38,170 nucleotides of DNA from JBDRTU01 sp043823825 (GCA_043823825.1 JBDRTU010000034.1:1-38170), one strand, 5' to 3'; positions 7,249 through 14,439 are shown, counted from the stretch's first letter. Program-made: numbers and translations. The notes: generated by a model not told the origin, from the sequence alone.

Positions 7249-8631
7249 ATGTTTCGCTCCTGGCGTTTGCTACTAATAATTATCATTGCCTTATTAATAT
7301 TGATCGCTCCACTGATCTACAGTATTTTTATTAATAAGGGCGAGAAAGAACTTTTACAATCAGCAAAGTTAGAATGGTGGAGGATTACAGATAAACCAAG
7401 TGACTTAAGTGCGATTATTGCTGATTATCAAATTCGTCATCCGCAAGTATCAGTAAATATAAAGAATATCAGGCCTGAGGAATATGAATTAGCGCTCCTA
7501 AACGCCTGGGCCAAAGATCAAGGGCCAGATATTGTTTCTTTGCCAGTAACTGGTTGGCGTGCGCGGCAGGAAAATTTGCTTCCCGCACCGGCTACTTTGA
7601 AAGTGCCTTATGTTACTTACGAAGGTTTTAAAAAAGAAATGGTTGTGCACCGCGGTACTACCAGAGTGCCGACTACTAAAGAGTTAGGCGAATTGTTTGT
7701 GGATACTGTAAAAGCCGATACGGTGGTTGACGGAAAAATTTATGGTCTGCCGCTTGCGCTTGATACTATTGTTCTTTATTACAATCGTGATTTGTTAAAT
7801 AAAGCCAATCTACCTCAACCAGCATCTGATTGGACAGAATTTAAAGATCATGTTTCTACTTTAGCCTTGATTGATAAAACTGGTAACTTTATTCAGTATG
7901 GCGCCGCGCTAGGCGAAGCTGATAATATTCCTTTGGCGTTTGAATTATTATCTACCTTGATGATGCAAAACGGTACGCCCATGACCAATGCGGCGGCCAG
8001 CAAAGCCACTTTTGATCAAGCAATTACTCCCACGGGTCAGGAATATATTCCGGGCGAGGATGCTCTGCGTTTCTATACTGATTTTTCCAATCCCACTAAA
8101 GAGGTATATAGCTGGACCGAGCAGGAATCAAAATCATTAGACGCTTTTATCAATGGCCAGTTGGCCTATTACTTTGGTTTTACTAGCGACTTGGCTATTA
8201 TTCGCAAACAGGCTCCCCGCTTAAACATTAGCCTTACTACTTTTCCTCAAATTTCTGGTACTAACCAGCCAGTTTATTATGCTGATTATTATTTAGAAGC
8301 AGTGTCGGCCAAAACCAAATATCCCAATGAGGCATGGGATTTAGTGGTTTTTGCTACTACCCAAGCTGATAAAACAGCCAAATACCTGACTTTAACTAAA
8401 AAACCAACAGCTCTACGTGCGCTGATCCCCGGCCAGTTAGAGGATTTTGATTTATCATCTGCTGCCTTGCAATTATTAAGTTCCCGAGTTTGGTATCGCG
8501 GTTATGATCCCAAAGTGGCTAGACAGGCCATGTTGGCAATGATCAGGGCTGCTAATGCAGGCGCTAATTTAACTGAAGCATTAAGTTTAGCCGCCAAACA
8601 GGTTAGCCAAACCTTGGTGCCGTCACGCTAA
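7249..8631 (+). CDS. ABC-type extracellular solute-binding protein, family 1
   Basis: A 460-residue protein with one N-terminal membrane helix (about 5-29, uncleaved anchor) and a periplasmic-binding-protein type 2 fold. Characteristic strings are L-E-W-W-R-I (early strand), A-K-D-Q-G-P-D-I-V-S-L-P (ligand-lobe), and Y-G-L-P-L-A-L-D-T-I-V-L-Y-Y-N (hinge region), as in sugar-binding family 1 proteins. Known members deliver sugars or peptides to a two-permease ABC importer. No permease or ATPase lies in this window, so the partner is elsewhere or the protein works as a surface binder. It has its own intergenic regions on both sides. The family call is firm; the ligand is unknown. Confidence 0.85.
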   Translation: MFRSWRLLLIIIIALLILIAPLIYSIFINKGEKELLQSAKLEWWRITDKPSDLSAIIADYQIRHPQVSVNIKNIRPEEYELALLNAWAKDQGPDIVSLPVTGWRARQENLLPAPATLKVPYVTYEGFKKEMVVHRGTTRVPTTKELGELFVDTVKADTVVDGKIYGLPLALDTIVLYYNRDLLNKANLPQPASDWTEFKDHVSTLALIDKTGNFIQYGAALGEADNIPLAFELLSTLMMQNGTPMTNAAASKATFDQAITPTGQEYIPGEDALRFYTDFSNPTKEVYSWTEQESKSLDAFINGQLAYYFGFTSDLAIIRKQAPRLNISLTTFPQISGTNQPVYYADYYLEAVSAKTKYPNEAWDLVVFATTQADKTAKYLTLTKKPTALRALIPGQLEDFDLSSAALQLLSSRVWYRGYDPKVARQAMLAMIRAANAGANLTEALSLAAKQVSQTLVPSR

Positions 8632-8676
8632 TTAGTTTTTTTAATTTAAGGATTTAGGCGTTTGATTCTGCCGTAT

Positions 8677-8829
8677 GTCATTGCGAGAATTCACGCTAAA
8701 GTCGCAGGAAACGAAGTAATCCTTTAATACCCTGTCATTGCGAGGAGTGTTAGCGCCGAAGCAATCTAGATAGATCGCTTCACCCGCGATACCTCAACAA
8801 GTTCGGTACTCGGGTTCGCAATAACAATG
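8677..8829. repeat. GTCATTGCGAG-type dispersed repeat (two partial copies)
   Basis: GTCATTGCGAG occurs at 8677-8687 and 8734-8744. The second copy runs through GAAGCAATC and ends near 8815-8829 with a degenerate inverted counterpart (TTCGCAATAACAATGG). This arrangement, GTCATTGCGAGG at one end and CTCGCAATGAC-like at the other, is a widespread MITE/REP-like intergenic element in many bacteria. It lies between the solute-binding protein and the first pilin-like gene. No coding potential is seen. Confidence 0.6.
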
Positions 8830-8897
8830 GATGGCTCACTATGGCGTCAATGCGTAAGCTATATAGGGAATAAAATTTAAGTAAAGACTAAAAAGCT

Positions 8898-9641
8898 ATG
8901 GTTCCAATCTCCAAAAAAAAATTATTAATTATGCTGGTACTGATGGCGGTGCTGATGTTGTTACCTGCAATCACAAGCGCTTTTGATATTAAACTGGGTA
9001 TAGTTGGTAATATAGGGTCAGCAGAATGTCGCGAGCTAGGCAACTGTGATTTTTGCGATTGGATTGATTTATTTGTTGTTTTACAAAAAGTTATTCTTTC
9101 TATGTTTGGTGGTTTAGCTTTGATTTTTATGGTTTGGGCTGGCCAAAGTTTAATCGTGGCTGGCGGCAATGAAGAAAAAATAAGACAAGCCAAAAAATTA
9201 ATCGGTTCAACTATTTTGGGCGTAGTAATTGTTTTGGCTGGTTATTTTTTAGTTAATATAATTATTGGCATTTTAATTACACCAGTGCAGCAGCAAAGAA
9301 GTGGTTTGGCTACTGCTATTCATGGTTCAGAGTGGGCGCGGGCATATTGCGGCAGTCCGATTCAAAGCGATTTTTGTACAAATAGAAGTGATGGCACTAA
9401 TTGCGTAATTCACGGCGTAAATGGTTTTTGTTCTAACAAAATTTGCATTAGCGCTTGTAAGTATAAGCTAGGTAACAGTGGTTTTAATTGTTTAGACATT
9501 ACCACTTGCGGCGAGCTTCCTGCTGGAACTAACGACGAAAAGCTAGCGGCTTGTACTGGTACCGAGAGCGACCAGGGTATTACAGAATGCGTGACTGGTC
9601 TTTGTCCTGGTGACAATTACCAGGTTTGCTGTACGCCTTAA
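8898..9641 (+). CDS. TrbC/VirB2-like pilin-family protein with Cys-rich C-terminal domain
   Basis: A 247-residue protein with a signal peptide (1-28, L-P-A-I-T-S-A), then the two-helix hairpin typical of TrbC/VirB2-like pilins. Helix 1 is about 58-85, the polar turn A-G-G-N-E-E-K-I-R-Q-A-K-K is at 88-100, and helix 2 is about 102-127. Unlike a classical pilin it continues into a 120-residue Cys-rich extracytoplasmic domain (about 10 Cys in 145-247) that is likely disulfide bonded. There is a further Cys cluster C-x5-C-x2-C before helix 1. It leads a run of six such genes. Probable roles are a minor subunit, tip protein or membrane platform component of a T4SS-related pilus; this is inference. 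Confidence 0.75.
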   Translation: MVPISKKKLLIMLVLMAVLMLLPAITSAFDIKLGIVGNIGSAECRELGNCDFCDWIDLFVVLQKVILSMFGGLALIFMVWAGQSLIVAGGNEEKIRQAKKLIGSTILGVVIVLAGYFLVNIIIGILITPVQQQRSGLATAIHGSEWARAYCGSPIQSDFCTNRSDGTNCVIHGVNGFCSNKICISACKYKLGNSGFNCLDITTCGELPAGTNDEKLAACTGTESDQGITECVTGLCPGDNYQVCCTP

Positions 9642-9652
9642 ACTTTATGTTT

Positions 9653-10708
9653 ATGAATAAAAAATACTTTAAATACAGCGTTTTATTAGTGTTTTTCTTA
9701 TTATTATTGCCGCTGGTTGTTTTGGCGCAAGCTAAACTAGCTAATCCTTTGGGTAATATTGGCGACGTCAGGCAAATTTTTGCCCGTATTGTTGGAGCTT
9801 TAGCTTTTTTTAGCGGTATTTTGGCTTTGGTATATTTTATCTTGGGCGGTTATCGTATTTTAACAGCTGCTGGTAATCAAGAAAAATTTGCCAAAGGAAA
9901 AACTATTTTATTTTATTCAGTAGTTGGGTTTGTTGTAGCTACTAGTAGTTATTTTATTTTGATTTCTATAATTGACATCCTAACAGAAGGCCAAACTACT
10001 GGATTAGTCACCACGCCTGGTTTAGTAGACCCATTACACCTTGATCCGTCTAATCCTGCGGCTGGCCCTAGTTTTTATGGTGGGCGCATACTTAGTTTCT
10101 TAGTATCATCTTTGGGAGCTGTTACTTTGTTAGTTTTTGTTTATGCTGGCTGGTTATGGATGACAGCAGCTGGTAATGAAGAAAAAGTTGCCAAAGCCAA
10201 ACAAACAATTATTTATGGTATTTTGGGTTTAATAGCTGTTTTGGGCAGTTATATGATCTTGAATTTCATTTACACTCCTTTTTATACTTTGCTTAAAAGC
10301 GGAGAGTCACCTGCGGTAGAGGAAGCCGAGTATCCTGAAGGCACTGACCCCTCGGCAATTAACGGCGCCTGTTTTGATCTTGGTATGTGTGAGGAAACCA
10401 ATCAGGCATTTTGTAATACATTGGGCGGCACTTTTTATAAAGGTAAAACTTGCAGTGACTATGGTTGTTGCGTGCAAACAGTATCGCCAGATTGCGGTGG
10501 TAGTGAGCCACGGCAGCAGGATCGGGTGAGCACTGACAAGTGTACTCTAACCTTATTTGGCCGTAGTCCAGTAGCGCCGGCACCGCCTTTTGGTTGTCAA
10601 TGCGATTTATTACAGGAAGGTAATAGTTGTTACGCGCCTGTGAAGTTTATTCAAGGTATGGATTGCGGAGCTGCGCGTTCTCTTTTTCCTGAATTATTTC
10701 CTTCTTAA
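9653..10708 (+). CDS. Double TrbC/VirB2-like hairpin protein with Cys-rich C-terminus
   Basis: I choose ATG 9653 (351 residues). Upstream in-frame ATG 9647 is possible, but a TTG at 9626 would overlap the previous gene. After a signal peptide (1-27, ending L-A-Q-A) come two complete hairpin units: helices 42-66 and 85-110 with turn T-A-A-G-N-Q-E-K (71-78), then helices 146-170 and 186-212 with turn T-A-A-G-N-E-E-K (171-178). The two turns are exactly 100 residues apart, so this is an internal duplication or fusion of the pilin domain. A Cys-rich domain fills about 236-351. It is 11 bases downstream of the previous gene and is probably co-transcribed. The membrane topology suggests a four-helix platform or inner-membrane adaptor rather than a polymerising subunit. 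Confidence 0.75.
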   Translation: MNKKYFKYSVLLVFFLLLLPLVVLAQAKLANPLGNIGDVRQIFARIVGALAFFSGILALVYFILGGYRILTAAGNQEKFAKGKTILFYSVVGFVVATSSYFILISIIDILTEGQTTGLVTTPGLVDPLHLDPSNPAAGPSFYGGRILSFLVSSLGAVTLLVFVYAGWLWMTAAGNEEKVAKAKQTIIYGILGLIAVLGSYMILNFIYTPFYTLLKSGESPAVEEAEYPEGTDPSAINGACFDLGMCEETNQAFCNTLGGTFYKGKTCSDYGCCVQTVSPDCGGSEPRQQDRVSTDKCTLTLFGRSPVAPAPPFGCQCDLLQEGNSCYAPVKFIQGMDCGAARSLFPELFPS

Positions 10709-10815
10709 CACTATAACAATATAACAACAATCATTTATAACCCTTTTTTGCAGGAAGTTATGGCTTTAAAGCTATGGGCTTCCACTATCAATAAATTATC
10801 AATCAATGCGATTAT

Positions 10816-10851
10816 CACGTCAAAATTGTCCGGCCGGACAATTTTGACGTG
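10816..10851. repeat. 36-bp perfect palindrome with GTCCGGCCGGAC core, copy A
   Basis: Every base pairs across the centre at 10833/10834. The core is GTCCGGCCGGAC, with arms CACGTCAAAATT and AATTTTGACGTG. It lies between the convergent ends of the double-hairpin gene and the transposase, so it may act as a bidirectional terminator (A-run before and T-run after the GC core on both strands). It shares its core and outer GTCA with copies at 27809 and 28472. Confidence 0.8.
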
Positions 10852-10861
10852 GTAGCATTCT

Positions 10862-11749
10862 CTAGCCAATAGCTTGGAAACGTTGATTAATAATCTCCGT
10901 TGGTGTTTTAAGGTTTAAACCCAAATGTAACCGCTCGGTATTGTAGTAGTGTAGATAGATTAGCAAAGCTCTTTTAAAAAGTTTAACACTGGTTGGGAGT
11001 TGTCGTAAACATTCCTCTTGTAAGGTTCGATTAAACCTTTCTAGGTGGGCATTATCATTTGGCCTTCTCACCCTGGAATGACGGTGGAGAATTTTAATCC
11101 GGTCGCTAAAGTGTTGACTAAACTCCGAACCATGATCTGATTGTAGGCATCTAAATTCAAAGGGGGCTTGAGCCTGCGCCATGGCCAGGAACTTAATGCT
11201 TAATCTGGTATTGATTCTAGCTGTCGCCCAGGCATAGGTCCACCTCGAATGTACGTCAATCAGTGTGTAAACATAGATTCTCTGATTAGTTGTTTCCATT
11301 AAGTGAATAGTGTCTACTTGCACCAGATCCCCTGGTTGCAAAGGCTTGGGCCGCTCTACGGGCAAATGTAACCGTTTCCATGGGCTCCTTTTCTTAATCA
11401 GCCCAGCATAATCAAGCTTCCTCTTTATTGAATTTAAACTGACTTTAATCCCGGCTTGTAGAAGATAGCCATGAATTGCTTCGCTACATCGATGGTACTT
11501 TAACTTTGTATCAATAATAGCTTTAACCACCTCTGGTTTTAACTCCTTAGGATGATGATGTGGGCGCGAGGATTTAGTAGGAATTATCCATGATCCACCC
11601 AAGGGCATCTTTTTACACCATTTACTAACTGCCCCCTTGCTGTAACCAAAGTATCTAGCTACCTCACTGACTGATTTACCATTCCTGACTACCATATGGA
11701 CTGCCTGAGCACGCAGTCGAGGAAGCTTAGGATTAGTTGTATAGGCCAT
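10862..11749 (-). CDS. IS481-like DDE transposase
   Basis: From ATG 11749 the protein has 295 residues; an in-frame GTG at 11761 would add four. The N-terminus is a helix-turn-helix (V-S-E-V-A-R-Y-F-G-Y-S-K-G-A-V-S-K-W, about 27-44). The rve-type integrase core carries the catalytic triad Asp146 (V-Q-V-D-T-I-H), Asp205 (L-Q-S-D-H-G-S-E-F) and Glu237 (A-H-L-E-R-F-N-R-T). Size and single-frame organisation fit IS481 better than two-frame IS3 elements. The frame is complete and the triad intact, so it may be active. Its last codons run through the left terminal inverted repeat. Confidence 0.9.
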   Translation of the reverse strand: MAYTTNPKLPRLRAQAVHMVVRNGKSVSEVARYFGYSKGAVSKWCKKMPLGGSWIIPTKSSRPHHHPKELKPEVVKAIIDTKLKYHRCSEAIHGYLLQAGIKVSLNSIKRKLDYAGLIKKRSPWKRLHLPVERPKPLQPGDLVQVDTIHLMETTNQRIYVYTLIDVHSRWTYAWATARINTRLSIKFLAMAQAQAPFEFRCLQSDHGSEFSQHFSDRIKILHRHSRVRRPNDNAHLERFNRTLQEECLRQLPTSVKLFKRALLIYLHYYNTERLHLGLNLKTPTEIINQRFQAIG

Positions 11750-11809
11750 AGTTGAAAGCACTAATGATTAGGTGGGTATATTCTACCCCAAGTGTTTCCA
11801 AGCTATTGG
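10866..11809 (-). mobile_element. IS481-like insertion sequence with 16-bp terminal inverted repeats
   Basis: The 16-base sequence CCAATAGCTTGGAAAC (10866-10881) returns inverted at 11794-11809. Outside it both ends continue with TAGC/GCTA, with one extra base on the right, so the exact ends are uncertain by a few bases. I cannot identify a clean target duplication. The element, about 944 bp, contains a single transposase and interrupts the pilin-like gene series. Confidence 0.8.
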
Positions 11810-11824
11810 GCTATTACGTGATAT

Positions 11825-11853
11825 TTGTATTAAATCCATTTTTGTGGTATACT
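11825..11853 (+). promoter_or_regulatory. Promoter of the first tandem pilin gene
   Basis: TTGTAT (11825-11830), a 17-base spacer ending in TGG, then TATACT (11848-11853). This predicts a leader of roughly 255 bases before the GTG at 12116, unusual here because most other leaders are very short. Confidence 0.5.
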
Positions 11854-11980
11854 TTAATCAATAGAACATTATAACAAATTAGCACTAGAACACTATAAGA
11901 TTGCAATATTTTAAATTATTATTTTGTTAATATGTTATATTATTCTGGTGATCCAATATTATAGTGATCAATATCTTATT

Positions 11981-12045
11981 ACGAAAGGGGGTGACCCCAT
12001 ATAAGTCCGCCGTTGGCAGAACTATACGGGGCGAGACAGCCCACT
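11981..12045 (+). promoter_or_regulatory. Structured 5' leader with mutually exclusive hairpins
   Basis: A GC-rich island in an otherwise AT-rich 306-base gene-free stretch. GGGG (11988-11991) can pair with CCCC (11995-11998) over a TGA loop. The same CCCC plus ATATA can instead pair with TATAC-GGGG (12023-12031, one mismatch). GGGC (12029-12032) can also pair with GCCC (12039-12042). The shared strands make the pairings alternative, as in riboswitches or thermosensors. It matches no class I recognise. A perfect Shine-Dalgarno (AAGGAGGTGA, 12101-12110) follows before the start codon. Confidence 0.35.
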
Positions 12046-12115
12046 AATCAGAGTTTGAGATAATTCAAATCAATAAGTAATATTATTAATCTTAATAGGA
12101 AAGGAGGTGATATAA

Positions 12116-12484
12116 GTGAAAAAGTTTTTAACTTCAATTTCAGCAGCTGTTTTATCTGCTGCTCCTTTAACAGCTTTAGCTCAAACTAATGGTGGTTTGG
12201 ATGAGTTCAAAGTCAATACCAATCTTGGTACCGACGTTGACTTAATTGAATCAGTTGCCAGAATTATTAACATCCTACTTGGTTTCTTGGGTGTAATTGC
12301 CATTATCATTATTATTGTGGCTGGTTTTCAATGGATGACTGCTGGTGGTAATGAAGAAAAGATTGCTGGAGCCAAAAAAATGCTTGGCGCAGGTGTAATT
12401 GGTTTAGTGATTATTTTGGCTGCTTATGCCATTGCTTCGTTTGTAGTTGGCGGTTTGATTGAACAAACTGGTGGTACTATCTAA
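12116..12484 (+). CDS. TrbC/VirB2-like pilin, tandem copy 1
   Basis: A 122-residue protein with GTG start and an ideal ribosome binding site (AAGGAGGTGA, 5-base spacing), which suggests very high expression. The signal peptide M-K-K-F-L ... T-A-L-A ends near residue 22. The mature chain has helix 1 (about 50-70), turn G-F-Q-W-M-T-A-G-G-N-E-E-K-I (70-83) and helix 2 (90-112), with no Cys-rich tail. Size and plan match a polymerising pilin of the VirB2/TrbC type. It has its own promoter, long structured leader and terminator hairpin (12507), so it is an independent unit, probably a major pilin. The start is decided by the ribosome binding site. Confidence 0.8.
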   Translation: MKKFLTSISAAVLSAAPLTALAQTNGGLDEFKVNTNLGTDVDLIESVARIINILLGFLGVIAIIIIIVAGFQWMTAGGNEEKIAGAKKMLGAGVIGLVIILAAYAIASFVVGGLIEQTGGTI

Positions 12485-12506
12485 CCTTATTTTAACTTTA
12501 CATTTT

Positions 12507-12536
12507 AATCCGCCCCTTCCTAAAAAGGGGCGGATT
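12507..12536 (+). terminator. Terminator hairpin after pilin copy 1
   Basis: A perfect 12-bp stem (AATCCGCCCCTT / AAGGGGCGGATT) with loop CCTAAA, 22 bases past the stop. The following sequence is only moderately T-rich. Confidence 0.7.
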
Positions 12537-12614
12537 AGTTGTTATTCTGGCAAGTTGTAGTTATACTTATGTTATAGAGAACTTTATTTTAATTATTAGA
12601 AAGGAGGTGAGGTT

Positions 12615-12983
12615 ATGAAAAAATTTATTTTCTCAATTTCAGCAGCTGTTTTATCTGCTGCTCCTTTAACAGCTTTAGCTCAAACTAATGGTGGGCTAGA
12701 TGATTTTAAGGAAAAAACCAATCTTGGCACCGATGTTGACTTAATTGAATCAGTTGCCAGAATTATTAACATCCTACTTGGTTTCTTGGGTGTAATTGCT
12801 ATTATCATTATTATTGTGGCTGGCTTTAAATGGATGACAGCAGCAGGTAATGAGGAATCAATCAGTTCAGCCAAAAAAATGCTTGGCGCAGGTGTAATTG
12901 GTTTAGTGATTATTTTGGCTGCTTATGCCATTGCTTCGTTTGTAGTTGGCGGTTTGATTAATGAAACTGGTGGTACTATCTAA
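12615..12983 (+). CDS. TrbC/VirB2-like pilin, tandem copy 2
   Basis: A 122-residue paralogue of the preceding gene, exactly 499 bases downstream, with near-identical DNA through signal peptide, helices and 3' untranslated region. Differences cluster in the mature N-terminus (D-D-F-K-E-K-T versus D-E-F-K-V-N-T) and in the polar turn (G-F-K-W-M-T-A-A-G-N-E-E-S-I-S-S-A-K versus G-F-Q-W-M-T-A-G-G-N-E-E-K-I-A-G-A-K), i.e. the parts expected to be exposed. It has ATG start with an equally perfect AAGGAGGTGA six bases... upstream (12601-12610). The pair looks like a recent duplication, with the exposed parts diversifying while the helices stay fixed. Probably a second major or alternative pilin subunit. 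Confidence 0.8.
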   Translation: MKKFIFSISAAVLSAAPLTALAQTNGGLDDFKEKTNLGTDVDLIESVARIINILLGFLGVIAIIIIIVAGFKWMTAAGNEESISSAKKMLGAGVIGLVIILAAYAIASFVVGGLINETGGTI

Positions 12984-13005
12984 CCTTATTTTAACTTTAC
13001 ATTTT

Positions 13006-13035
13006 AACCCGCCCCTTTTTAGGAAGGAGCGGGTT
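13006..13035 (+). terminator. Terminator hairpin after pilin copy 2
   Basis: A 12-bp stem with one C-A mismatch (AACCCGCCCCTT / AAGGAGCGGGTT), the duplicated but drifted counterpart of the hairpin at 12507. It is followed by ATTGTAT. Confidence 0.65.
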
Positions 13036-13205
13036 ATTGTATCCGCCTTCGCAACAGACTACCCCGTCGTCTGTGAGGTGAATGAATCCGTAGCTTGGAT
13101 CTTTCGCAGTATCCGAGAGCGCACGGCCTTGGCTCGCCTATCGGCGAGACTTCCGCGGAGTAGGCAAAAAGGATGCTTCGGCGGATTTTGACGAAAAAAT
13201 AAAGG
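13036..13205. repeat. GC-rich structured intergenic repeat, copy 2
   Basis: This block fills most of the 331-base gap between pilin genes. ATCCGCC (13041-13047) pairs with GGCGGAT (13180-13186) across it, followed by TTTT. Inside are CAGAC...GTCTG (about 13055-13073) and CTCGCC-TATC-GGCGAG (13133-13148). CTATCGGCGAG is shared with the block at 7025. Frames on both strands look like chance open frames in GC-rich sequence, so I treat it as a folded repeat, not a gene. A role as a terminator or non-coding RNA is possible. Confidence 0.45.
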
Positions 13206-13284
13206 ATACCACAGTCGCTCGCCTAGCCAAAACCTTTGGCAAAACGTAGGTAAGCTTGTGGGCTTCATTTATTAGTTAATTTTG

Positions 13285-13293
13285 TGGTATAGT
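13285..13293 (+). promoter_or_regulatory. Extended -10 promoter of the 13315 gene
   Basis: TGG plus TATAGT (13288-13293), in the context TTTTGTGGTATA, which is shared with the promoter at 11842-11851. The ATG lies 21 bases downstream. No clear -35. Confidence 0.5.
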
Positions 13294-13314
13294 TAAGGTG
13301 TTTTTATACTAAGT

Positions 13315-13809
13315 ATGGTTATAAAAAAAATCATCATTGTTTTAATTGTTCTGGCGTTACCCTTGTTAGTTAAAGCCCAGTCAGTTGACCCGGGGCTGCA
13401 ACTAACAGCTGATGCGGCTGGTTTACCAACTGGTACCACTAGCCCCATAACAGTTATTTCCATAATTGTAAACAGTTTATTAGGTGTTTTAGGGGTAGTA
13501 TTTTTAATACTAATTATTTACGCCGGATTTTTATGGATGACCGCGGCTGGTAATGAAGAAAAAGTAACCAAAGCCAAGGGGTTAATTGGTAATGCTGTGG
13601 TGGGCTTAGCCATTGTGCTGGCTTCTTTTATCATTACTTCGTTTATTTTTACTGCTTTAAAAAAAAGCACTTTGGCGCCACCTGCAACTGGTTCTGCCTG
13701 CAGTTCACAAGGCGGTTCTTGTACTAGTTTAATACTTTGTGCAGCTCCGGCAGTATCGCTTGGTAATGTTGGTTGTCCTGCCAATCAAGTCTGCTGTCAA
13801 CAGCCCTAG
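13315..13809 (+). CDS. TrbC/VirB2-like pilin-family protein with short Cys-rich tail
   Basis: A 164-residue protein with signal peptide (1-21, L-L-V-K-A-Q), helix 1 about 47-70, turn G-F-L-W-M-T-A-A-G-N-E-E-K-V-T-K-A-K (71-88), helix 2 about 90-113, then a 45-residue tail with six Cys (C-x6-C, C, C, C-C pattern from 129). The tail is proline/alanine-linked and probably forms a small disulfide knot outside the membrane. It begins its own unit after the GC-rich repeat and is followed by a sister gene only 3 bases downstream. A role as a minor pilin or pilus-associated subunit is inferred. Confidence 0.75.
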   Translation: MVIKKIIIVLIVLALPLLVKAQSVDPGLQLTADAAGLPTGTTSPITVISIIVNSLLGVLGVVFLILIIYAGFLWMTAAGNEEKVTKAKGLIGNAVVGLAIVLASFIITSFIFTALKKSTLAPPATGSACSSQGGSCTSLILCAAPAVSLGNVGCPANQVCCQQP

Positions 13810-13812
13810 CTT

Positions 13813-14439
13813 ATGTACCAAAATAAATTACTAATAATAATTATTACGATAGTTTTATTAACAATAGGATTAATACCTTTGGGTTCATTAGCTTTGGATG
13901 ATTTTGGTTTGTATGATACTGCTAAAAATACTATTTTACCAGTTGGCACGCCCTCGCCTTTTTCAATTATAGCCGCGATTATTCAGATTATTCTAAGCGT
14001 GGTAGGGGTGGCGGCTTTATTAATAATAATTTATGGCGGTTTTCAGTGGATGACTTCTAGTGGTAATGAAGAAAAAATCAGTAAAGCCAAAAAATTGATA
14101 GCTGGCGCCGCTATTGGTTTAGTGATTATTTTGTCGTCTTATATTATTGTTAGCTTTATTTATTCCAGTTTACAAAAAGGGATTTCGCCTATTGCTCCGG
14201 CTGGAGAAAGTCCTTTACTTGGCAATGAATGCGATTTTGATAATGATTGCGGACCTAATCTTAAGTGTGATCTCGCCACTCACACTTGTGTGCCAGTTCC
14301 TTGCCCAGGAATTTGTTTAGAGTTTAGTCAGGCAACGGCTGATTGTGTTGCTGAATCTTCACATGACGCTGCCTGTCAGCAATCGAACCCCAATACTAGA
14401 TGTTTTGTTAATAAATCAGTAACGGTAATTTGCCCTTAA
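13813..14439 (+). CDS. TrbC/VirB2-like pilin-family protein with Cys-rich domain
   Basis: A 208-residue protein with signal peptide (about 1-27), helix 1 about 50-75, turn G-F-Q-W-M-T-S-S-G-N-E-E-K-I-S-K-A-K-K, helix 2 about 95-118, then a roughly 70-residue Cys-rich domain (C-D-F-D-N-D-C-G, C-D, C-V-P-V-P-C-P-G-I-C and more). The C-D-x-D-x-D-C and C-x-x-x-x-H-x-C spacing looks like a small disulfide-bonded module. It is the sixth hairpin gene of the cluster, separated by three bases from the previous one, so co-translated. Its stop overlaps the stop of the convergent PAP2 gene by 4 bases. Confidence 0.75.
   Translation: MYQNKLLIIIITIVLLTIGLIPLGSLALDDFGLYDTAKNTILPVGTPSPFSIIAAIIQIILSVVGVAALLIIIYGGFQWMTSSGNEEKISKAKKLIAGAAIGLVIILSSYIIVSFIYSSLQKGISPIAPAGESPLLGNECDFDNDCGPNLKCDLATHTCVPVPCPGICLEFSQATADCVAESSHDAACQQSNPNTRCFVNKSVTVICP

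Noticed and set aside
9626..9652. TTG start at 9626 for the double-hairpin gene
   Set aside because: It would overlap the end of the preceding gene and precede a clean signal peptide that begins at ATG 9653 (or 9647).
10816..10851. Palindrome A as the end of the insertion sequence
   Set aside because: The terminal inverted repeats of the element are at 10866-10881 and 11794-11809; the palindrome has no counterpart on the right side and recurs without the element elsewhere.
12961..13268. Overlapping small open frames on both strands
   Set aside because: They cover the terminator and the GC-rich folded repeat, have no ribosome binding site and no recognisable protein; the DNA structure explains them.
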